From Cohnella sp. OV330 (lineage in GTDB: Bacteria; Bacillota; Bacilli; Paenibacillales; Paenibacillaceae): a DNA stretch of 64,000 nucleotides. Positions 25,706 through 35,083 of this stretch are shown piece by piece (the stretch's first letter is position 1; the number at the start of each line of letters is the position of its first letter). The position numbers and the translations under genes are program-made. A model generated the notes under the pieces. It was not told the origin of the DNA. It did not search any database and saw only the letters and a list, made by a program, of their open reading frames with translations. The stretch covers positions 512,828-576,827 of the forward strand of contig NZ_FOKE01000001.1 in NCBI RefSeq assembly GCF_900112065.1, in the 5' to 3' direction.

Positions 25706-27001
25706 ATGACGCAATCCGTATCCGCCCTGCCCGCTTCGATCCGCGAATTTCTGGACCAAGCCGACCGGCGCCTCGCTCACCGTCCCAAGCTGCAGCGGAT
25801 GTTCCGCAATTGCTTTCCCAATACGCTCGAGACGACGACCAAGCTGCTGGACGACGGCACGACCTTCGTCTTCACCGGCGACATCCCGGCCATGTGGCTG
25901 CGGGACTCTACCGAGCAGGTTCGCCACTATCTGCCGTTCGTCCGCGAGGACGAGGAGCTTCAGCGGATCATCGGCGGGCTCATTCGCCGCCAGCTTTTTT
26001 ATATTAATCAGGACCCCTACACCAACGCGTTCAACGAGACGGCCAGCGGCAAGCATTACAACGACGGAGACCTGTCCCACATAACCCCTTGGATGTGGGA
26101 GCGCAAGTACGAGCTGGACTCCCTCTGCTTCCCCGTGCAGCTGCTGTACGACTATTGGCAGGGGTCGGGCAAGACGGACGTGTTCGACGACGCGTGCTAC
26201 CAGGCGCTCGTCTCGATCGTAGGCGTCATCGGCACCGAGCAGCGGCATATGGAAAAATCGCCTTATCGCTTCCTGCGTCCGGGCTTCAAAGAGACCGAGA
26301 CGATGCAAAACGAAGGTCTCGGCCTGCCCGTCAACTACACGGGCATGACGTGGTCCGGCTTCCGGCCGAGCGACGATGCATCCCTGTTCGGCTACAACGT
26401 GCCGGGCAACATGTTCGCCGTCGTCATCCTCGGCCATATCCGCGACATCGCCAGCGAGATCTATAAAGACGCCGGTCTCGCCGAGCGCGCGCAGAAGCTG
26501 CGCGAGCAGATCGACTTCGGCATCCGCGCCTACGGCATCGTCAACCACCCTCGCTTCGGCCGCATCTACGCGTACGAGACCGACGGCTTCGGCAACTACT
26601 GCCTGATGGACGACGCCGGCACGCCGGGCCTCATGTCCATTCCGTACTTCGGCTACGCGCCCGCCGACGACCCCGTCTATCAGAACACGCGGCGGTTCGC
26701 GCTCAGCTCCGACAATCCGTACTACTTCGAGGGCAAGTACGCCAAGGGCATCGGCAGCCCCCATACCAAGGACGGCTATGTGTGGCACATGGCCTTGTCC
26801 ATGCAGGCGCTGACCAGCACGGACGAGCAGGAGGTCAAGGACCTCATCGAGGTGCTCATCGCAACGGACGCCGACACGGGCTTCATGCACGAGGGCTTCG
26901 ATTGCAACGATCCCGCGATCTTCACCCGCCCGTGGTTCGCCTGGTCCAATTCGTTGTTTGCGCAGGTGATTTGCAGGGCGATGGATAAGGGGTGGGTGTA
27001 G
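25706..27001 (+). CDS. GH125 exo-alpha-mannosidase
   Basis: About 431 residues matching family GH125, metal-independent exo-alpha-1,6-mannosidases: conserved blocks FTGDIPAMWLRDSTEQVRHY, NDGDLSHITPWMWERKYELD, and PSDDASLFGYNVPGNMFA. No signal peptide, so the enzyme works on mannosides brought into the cell. AGGAGG lies 9 bases before ATG 25706; ATG 25700 is in frame but too close. It is divergent from a sugar-transport operon, which suggests uptake and cytoplasmic trimming of mannose-containing glycans. A strong terminator follows immediately. Confidence 0.92.
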   Translation: MTQSVSALPASIREFLDQADRRLAHRPKLQRMFRNCFPNTLETTTKLLDDGTTFVFTGDIPAMWLRDSTEQVRHYLPFVREDEELQRIIGGLIRRQLFYINQDPYTNAFNETASGKHYNDGDLSHITPWMWERKYELDSLCFPVQLLYDYWQGSGKTDVFDDACYQALVSIVGVIGTEQRHMEKSPYRFLRPGFKETETMQNEGLGLPVNYTGMTWSGFRPSDDASLFGYNVPGNMFAVVILGHIRDIASEIYKDAGLAERAQKLREQIDFGIRAYGIVNHPRFGRIYAYETDGFGNYCLMDDAGTPGLMSIPYFGYAPADDPVYQNTRRFALSSDNPYYFEGKYAKGIGSPHTKDGYVWHMALSMQALTSTDEQEVKDLIEVLIATDADTGFMHEGFDCNDPAIFTRPWFAWSNSLFAQVICRAMDKGWV

Positions 27002-27002
27002 G

Positions 27003-27053
27003 AAAAAACAAAAACGGGATGGAGCAGAAAAGCTGCTTCATCCCGTTTTTTTG
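27003..27053. terminator. Strong bidirectional terminator
   Basis: A 17-bp stem (27011-27027 / 27033-27049, one G-T pair) flanked by A and T runs. It ends the GH125 gene and probably the convergent cohesin/SLH gene. Confidence 0.9.
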
Positions 27054-27087
27054 TTGCGTTTGATTAGGAAAAGAAAGACCGAATGCG

Positions 27088-28962
27088 TTAGAGCGTGCCG
27101 TCGATGTACCCGGCCTTCACGAGCAGCCGGCGCGCCATGGCCGCCGTCTCTGCGCGGGTGATGCCAGCGCCGGGATCCAGCTTGCCTTGGTTGCCCTGCG
27201 CCAGACCGCCGTCGACGACCGACGCGACCGCATCCTTCGCCCAGGCGCCGATGTCGCCCGCGTCCGCGAATCCGGCCAGCGTATCGTTCGTGCTGCGGCC
27301 GCTGCCGGATGCCAGGCCGGCTAGCTTCATCGCGCGGGCCAGCATCGCCATCGCTTCTTGCCTGGTAATCGGAGCTCCCGGTTTGAACGTGCCATCGTCA
27401 TACCCGCCCGCGATGCCATAGGAAGCCGTGATTCGGACCGCGTCCTCGTACCAGCTGCCGCTTGGCACGTCGGTGTAGGCAGCCGCGGCTTCCGTGCCCT
27501 GCGGGACATGCAGTCCCAACCCTCTCGACAGAATCGAGACGAACTCGGCGCGCGTAACCCCGCGGTTCGGCGCGAAGGCGGTATCCGTCGCGCCTTTTAT
27601 AATCAGCCTGGAGGCCAGATCGTTCACGTCATTTCGGCTCCAATGAGCAGCCACGTCGGCAAAGGCCTTAGGATGCCAGATCACCGCGTATACGCTGTTC
27701 GTCAAGCTGTGAATGGCGGCATAGTACTTGCCGTCCTTTTGCGTGACAACCGTCGGCACGTGCGAGACCGTGCCGTCTGCGTTCAGCACGACGCCCGTCG
27801 TGATGCGGGACGGGTCGACGCCGTCGGGCAACGCTACGGTCCGTTCGACGTAACTGCTGAACTTGTTGACGTTTATGACTTGACCGCCATAAGACGCCTC
27901 GACTTCGAAACTGACAGGCTTGCCGACCTGGGTAGCACCGGCGCTCTGCGCAGCTTGCTCGAGCTTCCCGAGTTCCGACTCGTCGGGATCGGCGATGCGG
28001 ACGCTGATCTCGATATCCTGCAGCGCGACGTCCTTGCCGATCTGCGAAGCGATATCGTCGATACGCACCTGCGAGGCCGGCAGCGTATAGCCGCCCTTGT
28101 CCGTTTCGATCGCCAGCACGGCTTCCTTGCTCTCCATCGCCTTGACGAGTTTGCCGTTCAGCATGGACTTAATCACGCCGGAGGCATCGCCTCGCGCGTC
28201 GAGGAGCAGCGTTTTCGTCTGGTTGCTCTCGATCCGCGAGGTTACCGCTTCATTATCGACCGCGATGGTCGCCACTTTGCGCCCGTTCGCTTCCGCCCTG
28301 GTTACGGTCGCTGACTTCGGCTGCGCCTGCCCGTCGATGTAGACCTTCAGCTCCGAGGCGGGCTCGGCCGAGACGGGGCTATTTACGCTCAGTTGGCCGG
28401 CTTCGACGCTGACCGTGAGCGCATTGGCCTTCGAGCCTTCGAACGCGCTGCCGGTGAACGACAGATTCTCCGCGCTTGCGGCGTCGACGGACAACGCCTG
28501 GTTGCCGGTCAGGTTCTTGGCCTGAACCTTGATCTCGAACAGCGTCTGCTCGGATGCGATCGGATGCTCCGCGGCACTGCCCGTGCTCGGATCGATCCAG
28601 GCGGCCCGGAGCCATCCCGCTTCATTGTCGTAGCTCGTCCGGATGCAGCCTTTCTCGTCGGTCAGACACTTCGTATCGTCGGCGCTGCCGTACTTCGGCG
28701 TAACTTTGACGATCTCAATCGCCTTGGGATCGTAGTCGATTTGTACATTGTAAGAAGCGATCGCCTTCTCCGTATTGACCGAGACCGGGATCGTCGTCTG
28801 ACTGCCCGTCATCACGGACGTTTTACCGATGACGAGCTTAACGTCGGGCGCGACCGGCGCGGCCGATGCGGCCCGGAAAGTGGCAGCCGGGATGCCAAGC
28901 AGCAGGACTAAGACAAACAGCGCTGCGCTGCGCACGATGGACGAAAAATTGCGTATGCTCAT
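27088..28962 (-). CDS. Cohesin-domain cell-surface protein with three SLH domains
   Basis: 624 residues: signal peptide (about 1-35), a cohesin-like domain (about 38-170, with VMTGSQTTIPVSVN and NVQIDYDPKAIEIVKVTP), a middle region of about 230 residues without clear motif, and three SLH domains at the C-terminus (about 432-480, 495-545, 565-615). By family, cohesins bind dockerins and SLH triplets anchor to wall polymer. The preceding gene in the same operon encodes a dockerin-like module, so this protein may anchor it. GGAGG lies 6 bases before the ATG. A charged short insert containing two cysteines (TKCLTDEKGC) interrupts the cohesin. Confidence 0.82.
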   Translation of the reverse strand: MSIRNFSSIVRSAALFVLVLLLGIPAATFRAASAAPVAPDVKLVIGKTSVMTGSQTTIPVSVNTEKAIASYNVQIDYDPKAIEIVKVTPKYGSADDTKCLTDEKGCIRTSYDNEAGWLRAAWIDPSTGSAAEHPIASEQTLFEIKVQAKNLTGNQALSVDAASAENLSFTGSAFEGSKANALTVSVEAGQLSVNSPVSAEPASELKVYIDGQAQPKSATVTRAEANGRKVATIAVDNEAVTSRIESNQTKTLLLDARGDASGVIKSMLNGKLVKAMESKEAVLAIETDKGGYTLPASQVRIDDIASQIGKDVALQDIEISVRIADPDESELGKLEQAAQSAGATQVGKPVSFEVEASYGGQVINVNKFSSYVERTVALPDGVDPSRITTGVVLNADGTVSHVPTVVTQKDGKYYAAIHSLTNSVYAVIWHPKAFADVAAHWSRNDVNDLASRLIIKGATDTAFAPNRGVTRAEFVSILSRGLGLHVPQGTEAAAAYTDVPSGSWYEDAVRITASYGIAGGYDDGTFKPGAPITRQEAMAMLARAMKLAGLASGSGRSTNDTLAGFADAGDIGAWAKDAVASVVDGGLAQGNQGKLDPGAGITRAETAAMARRLLVKAGYIDGTL

Positions 28963-29011
28963 GGTGAACCTCCGTTAAGTTAAAATCATGGGCTGCCGGA
29001 AAAGAGGCTAA

Positions 29012-32000
29012 TTAATTCGTATGCGTGCCAAAATACTGCAGCGTTCCCTTCGGGTAGACGTTCCACTGACCGAGCTGGAACTTCGGGGAACCGCCGTAAG
29101 TCTGCGGCTTGCGAATGATCGTGCCGCCGTTCGGCATGAACTGGATATCCGTCGTTGCGGCCGGGTCGCCCAACACGTCGATGACTTTGCCGTTGCCGTC
29201 TTTCAGAACGAGCGCCGTCACGGAGAAGCTGCTCGGATTGTACAGATCCAGTTCGTCGTTATAATACCAAATATTCATGATATCCATAGCATCGTAGAAG
29301 ATTGTATCCAGGTAGATAAACGGCATACTCGGAATAATCTTCAGAATAGGCACGTTCGTCGCCGAAATTTGGTGCGTCGACTTCATGTATTTGTACACGA
29401 CGACGCTGTAGCCGGTCGCATCCTGAGAAGACGTATTGTAAAGTTCAAGCGCAATCCTTCCGTCCCCCGCATCCAAATACTGCGAGAAATACGGCCCAGG
29501 AATCTCCTCGATCGTCCTGAACGACCAATCGGCGTTAGCGCTCATCGCCGGGCTGGATGAGCCGTCCGAACTGGTGAACGCGCCAGCCTCCATCGTCACG
29601 TAATATTCCGTGAAATTGTTCAGCGTGTTCGGCTGGATGGTGACCGTCGCTCCGTTGATCGTCACTCTGGACGTGTCGTTCGCAGAGATGTTCTGAATAA
29701 GGAAACCGTCCGATTTTCTGATAATTCTTATCGTCTTGCCCGGTGCGGCCACGACGGGTTTGTCATACGTGAGACTAAGCGAGCCCCGCTTGTCCGTATC
29801 CGTCGCGCCTGCGGCCGGCAAGCGGCTCGCGATCGACAAAGAACGCGGCAAGGCGGCAATTGTCATTGCGTTCGAAATAATGGTTTTTCCGCTCGCTAAG
29901 CCAGACGGCATTACGGATACGCTAAAGTCGGTCACGTCGGCCCCCATCGGCGTACCGTCGAAGTTCAGACTGAGCATGAGCGTCTCATCGTCGATCTTAT
30001 CCGCGCCAATGACCGTAAGACCTGCTGGAGCACGGTTCAGTTGAATGTTCGTTTGATCGAAGACTTCAATCGTATCGCCGTTCGAATCTTCTTGGGTGTC
30101 AAAATGGAATTGATCGCCCGCGATCGTAAGCAACAGGACCGCTCCGCCGTCATTGTTCATTTGCGCTTCGGTGAAGTCTGCTACATTTTCCGCACCGAAG
30201 GTACGCGAGTCAGCGGAAACGAACCGCCATGCGGTCTTGCCGTTAATTCCTCCGAAGGCATTTCCCGCCATGTCCGCGATCGCTCCAGCCTCAATGTCGA
30301 CGTAATAATTCGTCGCGTCATCGAACTTCGCATGAACAATCGTGAGCGTCTTGCCGCTGACGGTCACGTTCGTCTCGTCCGTCGCATCGAATTCGGCGAA
30401 CAGGCTGTCGTCCGCGGCGTTGCGTATTGCAATTTTCTTGCCGCTCGCGACTTTGATATCTTCGTTAAACATGATCTTCATATCGTCCGTCAAGCTGACA
30501 CCCGTCGCTTGATCGGCCGGCGCCAGCGTACCAACGACCGGCGCCACCGTATCCGGGGTCGTGAATGTCCAACCGGATGTACCTGCGTAGCCGGCGAAGG
30601 GGTTGCCCCACGCATCCTGGAAGGCACCATTTTGAATCACGATAAAATAGCCTGTCTCGTCGGCAAGACCGGGATTTCGAATCGTCGCCTGCGTGCCGGC
30701 AATCGTGATCTTGGACGGATCCCCGGCCGGATAGGTAGCGACCGTGCCGTTATCCGTCGCCCGCTTGATGACGATCGTACCGTTGCCCGCGACGACCGGC
30801 TCGCTGAAGTCGATGACGAAGTCCGCGCTCAAGCTGACGCCGGTCGCCCCTTGAACCGGACTCAGCGTCACGGCCGTCGGCGCGGTCGTGTCCGGCGTTA
30901 TGAAGTGCCAGCCCGTCTTGCCTGAGATGCCCGCGAATTCGTTGCCCTCTGCGTCCGCGAAGGCGCCGGCGTCGATCACCGCGTAGTAGGCCGTGTTCTC
31001 TTCCAAGTGCAATTCGAGCAGTTTGACGATATTCCCGTTTACGGTCACTTTCGTGGCGTCCGTTGCCTCGAGCTGCAGCGCCTCCGTATCGTCCGAAGTT
31101 TTGTAGATCGTCACGTGCTTGCCGGCGAAGCCTTGGACAGGCTCGCTGAAGGTCAGCGTCGCTTCGAAGTCCTTGCCGCCTGTCATGCTGCTGTCGACCG
31201 GCGACTTCGACGTCAGTGTCGGCGCGACCGTATCCGGCGTCATGAAGGACCACGCGCTCGAGCCCTTGATCGCCGGAGCGTCGTTGCCCGTGACGTCCGT
31301 GAAGGCGCCGGCTGGCACGTCCACGTAGTAAGCCGCGTTGTCGCTCAAGCCCGGATTCGCGATCGTGACCGTCCCGCCGCTGATCGTGACGCGTGTCGTA
31401 TCGTCGGCATCGATGACGGCCAGCGGCGTCGACGGGGAGGACGCATCGTAGATTTTAATGACGTGTCCCGCCGCCGCGATGACATCCTCGTTATAAGTGA
31501 TCGTCAGATCGGACGAGGCGTCGACGCGAGTCGCTTGGTGCAGCGGCGCCAGCGTGCCGACGGACGGCGGCGTAACGTCCGGCACGGTAAACATCCAGCC
31601 CGATGTCATGCCCGCGAACGCGTTGTCCGACAAGTCCGCGAATGCCCCCGCTTCGATCCGCACCTCGTAGGTTTCCGACTCTGCCAGATCCGGGTGCTTA
31701 ATCGTCACCTTGGTGCCGTCCACCTCAACATGCGAGGCATCCACGACCGCGTCGTAGAACTCGACCGGCCTCGCGCTGCCCTGCTTATAAATTTCAATCG
31801 TTTTGCCTTCTACTGCCTTCACAGGCTCATTAAATGTCAGCACGAAGTCCGCGCCCTTCAGCACGTTTGCCGTACCCGTAGCCGGCGACTTCGTCGACAC
31901 GACGGGTCCTGTCGTGTCCTGCGTCTCAAACGTCCACGTCGTACTGCCGTTCGTGCCCGCATAGGCATTGCCCGCCAAGTCGACGATCGCCGTCGGCTCA

Positions 32001-33232
32001 ACCTCCACATAGTACGCGGTTACGTCGGCCAGCCCTGGATTTTTAATCGTCACCTTGTCGTCCGCGAACGTCACATGCGCCGTATCGCTTGCCTCGTAGG
32101 ACACGGCCACGCTGTTGTCCGACACTTTACGCAGCTTTATGCTGCCGGCGCCAGCTTTCACCTTCTCGTTGAACGTCACGACAAAGTCCGCCGTCATGTC
32201 GCCCTTGGCAATCGTTCCGGTCGGCGTCACCGAATTCGTAGCAGCTAATGCCGGAGGCGTCGTATCCGGCACTGCCCGATCCGTCGGCACCGTCACCGGC
32301 GTGCCGCGCGGCGCGCCCTCGGCGGCGACCGGCGTAATTTCCGCGAACAGATAATAGCCTACGTCTTCTTCATGAACGACATAGGTCTGCTGATCGGCGC
32401 CTGCAATCGTCGTTTTGTCCGAACTGTCGGCCTCGAGGCCCTTGTACCATTTGAATTCGGTGGCGGCTTCTGCGTCCCGTTCGACGTCTCCATACGAATA
32501 GACAGCCGTCAGTGTACCGCCCTTCTCAAGCGTGCCGGTAATGGCGTTCCCGATCGCGAAAGGCGCATCGTTCGATTCCTTGATATTTACGATATAGGTG
32601 ACCGACTGCGGCCCCGTCTTGCCGACATAATTGGCGAGCAGCGCCGTGGCGTCGGCAGTGGTCACCTTGCCGTCGCGATTGATATCCAGCCGGTTGATCT
32701 CTTCATCGCTGAGAGCTACTTTGCTGTTTACGACTTTAGTGATGTAGAGGGCATCGGCAGACGTGACCAGTCCATCCCCGGTCGTATCGCCGATTTTCGT
32801 AATTAGAAATTGAATATGATCGATAATGGGGGGTGCCCCGTCCTTCGCCGCCTTGAGCTCGATATTCGCCGTTCCGGCGCCAAGCACCTTGACAGAGAGC
32901 TTGCCGCCATCGATGAAAGCGGTTGCGGATGCGCTGTCCGATGTAGCCGAGAGCCGCATGCCAGGCTCGAGCAGCCATGTCGTGCGTCCGGCCAAGTCGA
33001 TCGTCACCGTGGAACCGTTGACGGCGATCGGAGCGCCAGAGGCGCTGTTCCCTGAATTGTCGGCGATCCATTTGACGTCCAGGTTTTTGACGGGAGCTGC
33101 CAGAATCGCGCTGTCCGCGGCATGTACCGGGCCTGCGCCTACAAGCGGCGCCACCCCGAGCAGTATGGATAGCGTCAGCATCTGGATTTTTCGTTGCCAA
33201 ACAAAGGGCTTGCCGGTAATCTTGTTGTCCAC
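29012..33232 (-). CDS. Very large secreted protein with dockerin, seven SbsA-type Ig repeats and a lamin-tail-like end
   Basis: About 1406 residues. After a signal peptide (cleavage near PVHAADS) comes a small beta domain, then a dockerin-like pair of calcium loops (GDTTGDGLVTSADALY and LDINRDGKVTTADATAL, about residues 147-204). Seven Ig-like Big_5/SbsA modules follow, each with a TFNEPV-type strand and a PGLADxTxYYV-type strand, and the end resembles a lamin-tail domain (GDGRIALELYNTS). GTG 33232 is preferred: AAGGG lies 9 bases upstream, and a TATAAT overlaps the ATG at 33292 of the longer frame. It is 49 bases upstream of the cohesin/SLH gene. No catalytic domain was seen. Confidence 0.8.
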   Translation of the reverse strand: MDNKITGKPFVWQRKIQMLTLSILLGVAPLVGAGPVHAADSAILAAPVKNLDVKWIADNSGNSASGAPIAVNGSTVTIDLAGRTTWLLEPGMRLSATSDSASATAFIDGGKLSVKVLGAGTANIELKAAKDGAPPIIDHIQFLITKIGDTTGDGLVTSADALYITKVVNSKVALSDEEINRLDINRDGKVTTADATALLANYVGKTGPQSVTYIVNIKESNDAPFAIGNAITGTLEKGGTLTAVYSYGDVERDAEAATEFKWYKGLEADSSDKTTIAGADQQTYVVHEEDVGYYLFAEITPVAAEGAPRGTPVTVPTDRAVPDTTPPALAATNSVTPTGTIAKGDMTADFVVTFNEKVKAGAGSIKLRKVSDNSVAVSYEASDTAHVTFADDKVTIKNPGLADVTAYYVEVEPTAIVDLAGNAYAGTNGSTTWTFETQDTTGPVVSTKSPATGTANVLKGADFVLTFNEPVKAVEGKTIEIYKQGSARPVEFYDAVVDASHVEVDGTKVTIKHPDLAESETYEVRIEAGAFADLSDNAFAGMTSGWMFTVPDVTPPSVGTLAPLHQATRVDASSDLTITYNEDVIAAAGHVIKIYDASSPSTPLAVIDADDTTRVTISGGTVTIANPGLSDNAAYYVDVPAGAFTDVTGNDAPAIKGSSAWSFMTPDTVAPTLTSKSPVDSSMTGGKDFEATLTFSEPVQGFAGKHVTIYKTSDDTEALQLEATDATKVTVNGNIVKLLELHLEENTAYYAVIDAGAFADAEGNEFAGISGKTGWHFITPDTTAPTAVTLSPVQGATGVSLSADFVIDFSEPVVAGNGTIVIKRATDNGTVATYPAGDPSKITIAGTQATIRNPGLADETGYFIVIQNGAFQDAWGNPFAGYAGTSGWTFTTPDTVAPVVGTLAPADQATGVSLTDDMKIMFNEDIKVASGKKIAIRNAADDSLFAEFDATDETNVTVSGKTLTIVHAKFDDATNYYVDIEAGAIADMAGNAFGGINGKTAWRFVSADSRTFGAENVADFTEAQMNNDGGAVLLLTIAGDQFHFDTQEDSNGDTIEVFDQTNIQLNRAPAGLTVIGADKIDDETLMLSLNFDGTPMGADVTDFSVSVMPSGLASGKTIISNAMTIAALPRSLSIASRLPAAGATDTDKRGSLSLTYDKPVVAAPGKTIRIIRKSDGFLIQNISANDTSRVTINGATVTIQPNTLNNFTEYYVTMEAGAFTSSDGSSSPAMSANADWSFRTIEEIPGPYFSQYLDAGDGRIALELYNTSSQDATGYSVVVYKYMKSTHQISATNVPILKIIPSMPFIYLDTIFYDAMDIMNIWYYNDELDLYNPSSFSVTALVLKDGNGKVIDVLGDPAATTDIQFMPNGGTIIRKPQTYGGSPKFQLGQWNVYPKGTLQYFGTHTN

Positions 33233-33290
33233 GATCCTCTTCCCTTCTTGTCGGAGCCATCTCTCGATGGTTTTGTAGACATTAATCGTC

Positions 33291-33296
33291 ATTATA
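33291..33296 (-). promoter_or_regulatory. -10 element upstream of the dockerin gene
   Basis: TATAAT on the minus strand, with no good -35 at standard spacing. It overlaps the first ATG of the long frame, arguing that translation starts downstream at 33232. Just upstream is ATAAACTTTTTGTCG, shared with the SLH gene promoter region. Confidence 0.4.
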
Positions 33297-33379
33297 CGAC
33301 AAAAAGTTTATAGCAAATTTAGGTATATTTTCGCTACCAACCACGCCTAATTACCTATACCCTCTCGACTATATCGCAT

Positions 33380-35011
33380 TCAAAGCGACTGATGCTTCTT
33401 CCGGTAATCCTGCGGCGTCACGCCGGTCACCTTCTTAAACAACTTGGCGAAATACGAGAAGTGCATGTACCCGAGCCCCTCGGCGATGTTGCTGATCTTG
33501 TCGTTCGTGTCCGTGAGCAGCCTTTTGGCGCGCTCGATCTTCGCCTGGGCGATATAATCGGTGAGCGACATGCCCGTCTCCTTGCGGAACAGGCGCGAGA
33601 GATACGCCGGATTACGGAAGACGGCCTTCGCGATCTCGTCGCGGCCGAGGTCTTCGTTCAGGCGCTCCTGAACGAAGCCCTGGATCTTGGCGATGACGGC
33701 GGACGCGTCCCGCTGCCGGTCCAGCAGCGCCGCGTGCGTCTTCGCGAGCAGCCGCAGCGCCCATGCCGACATGCCGTCCGGCGTACGCGCCGAGAGGCCC
33801 TCGGCCAGCTCCTGCTGCGAGAGCAGCTCGCCGGCCGGCACGCCGCGCCGCAGCGCGGATTGATAGAGCAGGTGAACGAAGCCATAGTAGAAAAGCTCGA
33901 GACCTTCGCGGCCCGCCCCTTCTTCTTTCATCCGCCGCAGCGCGTCCGCGATCGCCGTTTCCAGCTCGGCCACGCTGCCGCCCTCCAGCAAGATGCCCCA
34001 TTCCATGAACGGCGGCAGCGCCTGCCCCCCGCCCGCGCTGCCGGCAGAAGCGCCGCCGGCCGCCTGGTCCGCGCCCATCGCCGCGTCGACGACCGATTCC
34101 GGCTGCATGACGTTCGCCCGTTCGAGCCGGGAGAGCCGCTCCAGCTCGCCGGCCAAAGCTTGAGGCGCCGCCGGCTCGCCCACGTAGCAGGACACCTTGC
34201 AGTGGAAATATTCGCGGCATGCCCGAATATAATCCCGGCAGCGCGCCATCAGCGCGGTCCGTTCCCGCTCGCCGCAAGCGCCGTAGAGCAGCACGAGGCT
34301 CTGCTGGGCGCGATCCTGCAGGGCCGCCCCCGCCCCTTCGGGGCCGACGATGATCTCCGCCGCGGCCTTGCGAAGCGCGTACTCCATGATGCGCTCGTCG
34401 CGTCCGTCGAGCGCCATGTCCCACTGCTCGACGCTTAGCAGCACCGGCAGCACCGTATCGCCAGCGGCGAGCGGAATATCGTACGTCGCGTACTCCCTTG
34501 CGAGACGTTCCGGCGACGCCGGCAGCCCGCCCGCCATCGCCTCCTGCCAGAATCGCTCCACCAGGATGGGGAGCTGGTTCGTCCACTGGCGGCGGTACGT
34601 CTCCAGCGTCTCCTCGAACGCGAGCTGCGCCCGGCGCTCCTCGATCTTCGCTACGGCCCGCCGCACGATCTCCTTCAGCGCGTCGTGGTCCACCGGCTTG
34701 AGCACGTATTCGAAGCAGCCGTGGCGCATCGCCTCCTGCGCGTACTCGAACCGGGCATGCCCGGTCAAGAAGATCGTCAGCGTGGACGGCCGCGCCTCCT
34801 TGATGTGCCGCAGCAGCTCCATGCCGCTCGCGCCGGGCATTTCGATGTCCGAGATGACCAGGTCGACCTGATTCTCCTCCAGCTGCCGCAGCGCCTCGGG
34901 AACGCTGTCGGCCTCCAAGATGCGCGCGATCGGCAGATCCCCCCACTCGATCCCCTGCGTGATCCCCTTGAGCGCATAGATCTCGTCGTCGACGACCAGC
35001 ATCGTCACCAT
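33380..35011 (-). CDS. Response regulator, YesN type (receiver plus AraC domain)
   Basis: 543 residues. The receiver domain has the acidic pair at residues 8-9, phospho-acceptor Asp55 in ISDIEMPG and the lysine in VLKPVD. The C-terminus carries two AraC-type helix-turn-helix motifs (DEIAKAVFRNPAYLSRLF; ISNIAEGLGYMHFSYFAKLF). It lies 72 bases after the YesM-like kinase, its obvious partner. The pair usually controls a sugar transporter; here the next genes in line are the dockerin and cohesin proteins, which may be the targets. GGGGG lies 7 bases before the start. Confidence 0.93.
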   Translation of the reverse strand: MVTMLVVDDEIYALKGITQGIEWGDLPIARILEADSVPEALRQLEENQVDLVISDIEMPGASGMELLRHIKEARPSTLTIFLTGHARFEYAQEAMRHGCFEYVLKPVDHDALKEIVRRAVAKIEERRAQLAFEETLETYRRQWTNQLPILVERFWQEAMAGGLPASPERLAREYATYDIPLAAGDTVLPVLLSVEQWDMALDGRDERIMEYALRKAAAEIIVGPEGAGAALQDRAQQSLVLLYGACGERERTALMARCRDYIRACREYFHCKVSCYVGEPAAPQALAGELERLSRLERANVMQPESVVDAAMGADQAAGGASAGSAGGGQALPPFMEWGILLEGGSVAELETAIADALRRMKEEGAGREGLELFYYGFVHLLYQSALRRGVPAGELLSQQELAEGLSARTPDGMSAWALRLLAKTHAALLDRQRDASAVIAKIQGFVQERLNEDLGRDEIAKAVFRNPAYLSRLFRKETGMSLTDYIAQAKIERAKRLLTDTNDKISNIAEGLGYMHFSYFAKLFKKVTGVTPQDYRKKHQSL

Positions 35012-35083
35012 CGCGTTTCCCCCTTCGATTATCGAGTCCTGCGTCCGATCGTCCGTCCGTTCCTTTCAAGACTTCGCTCCGTC

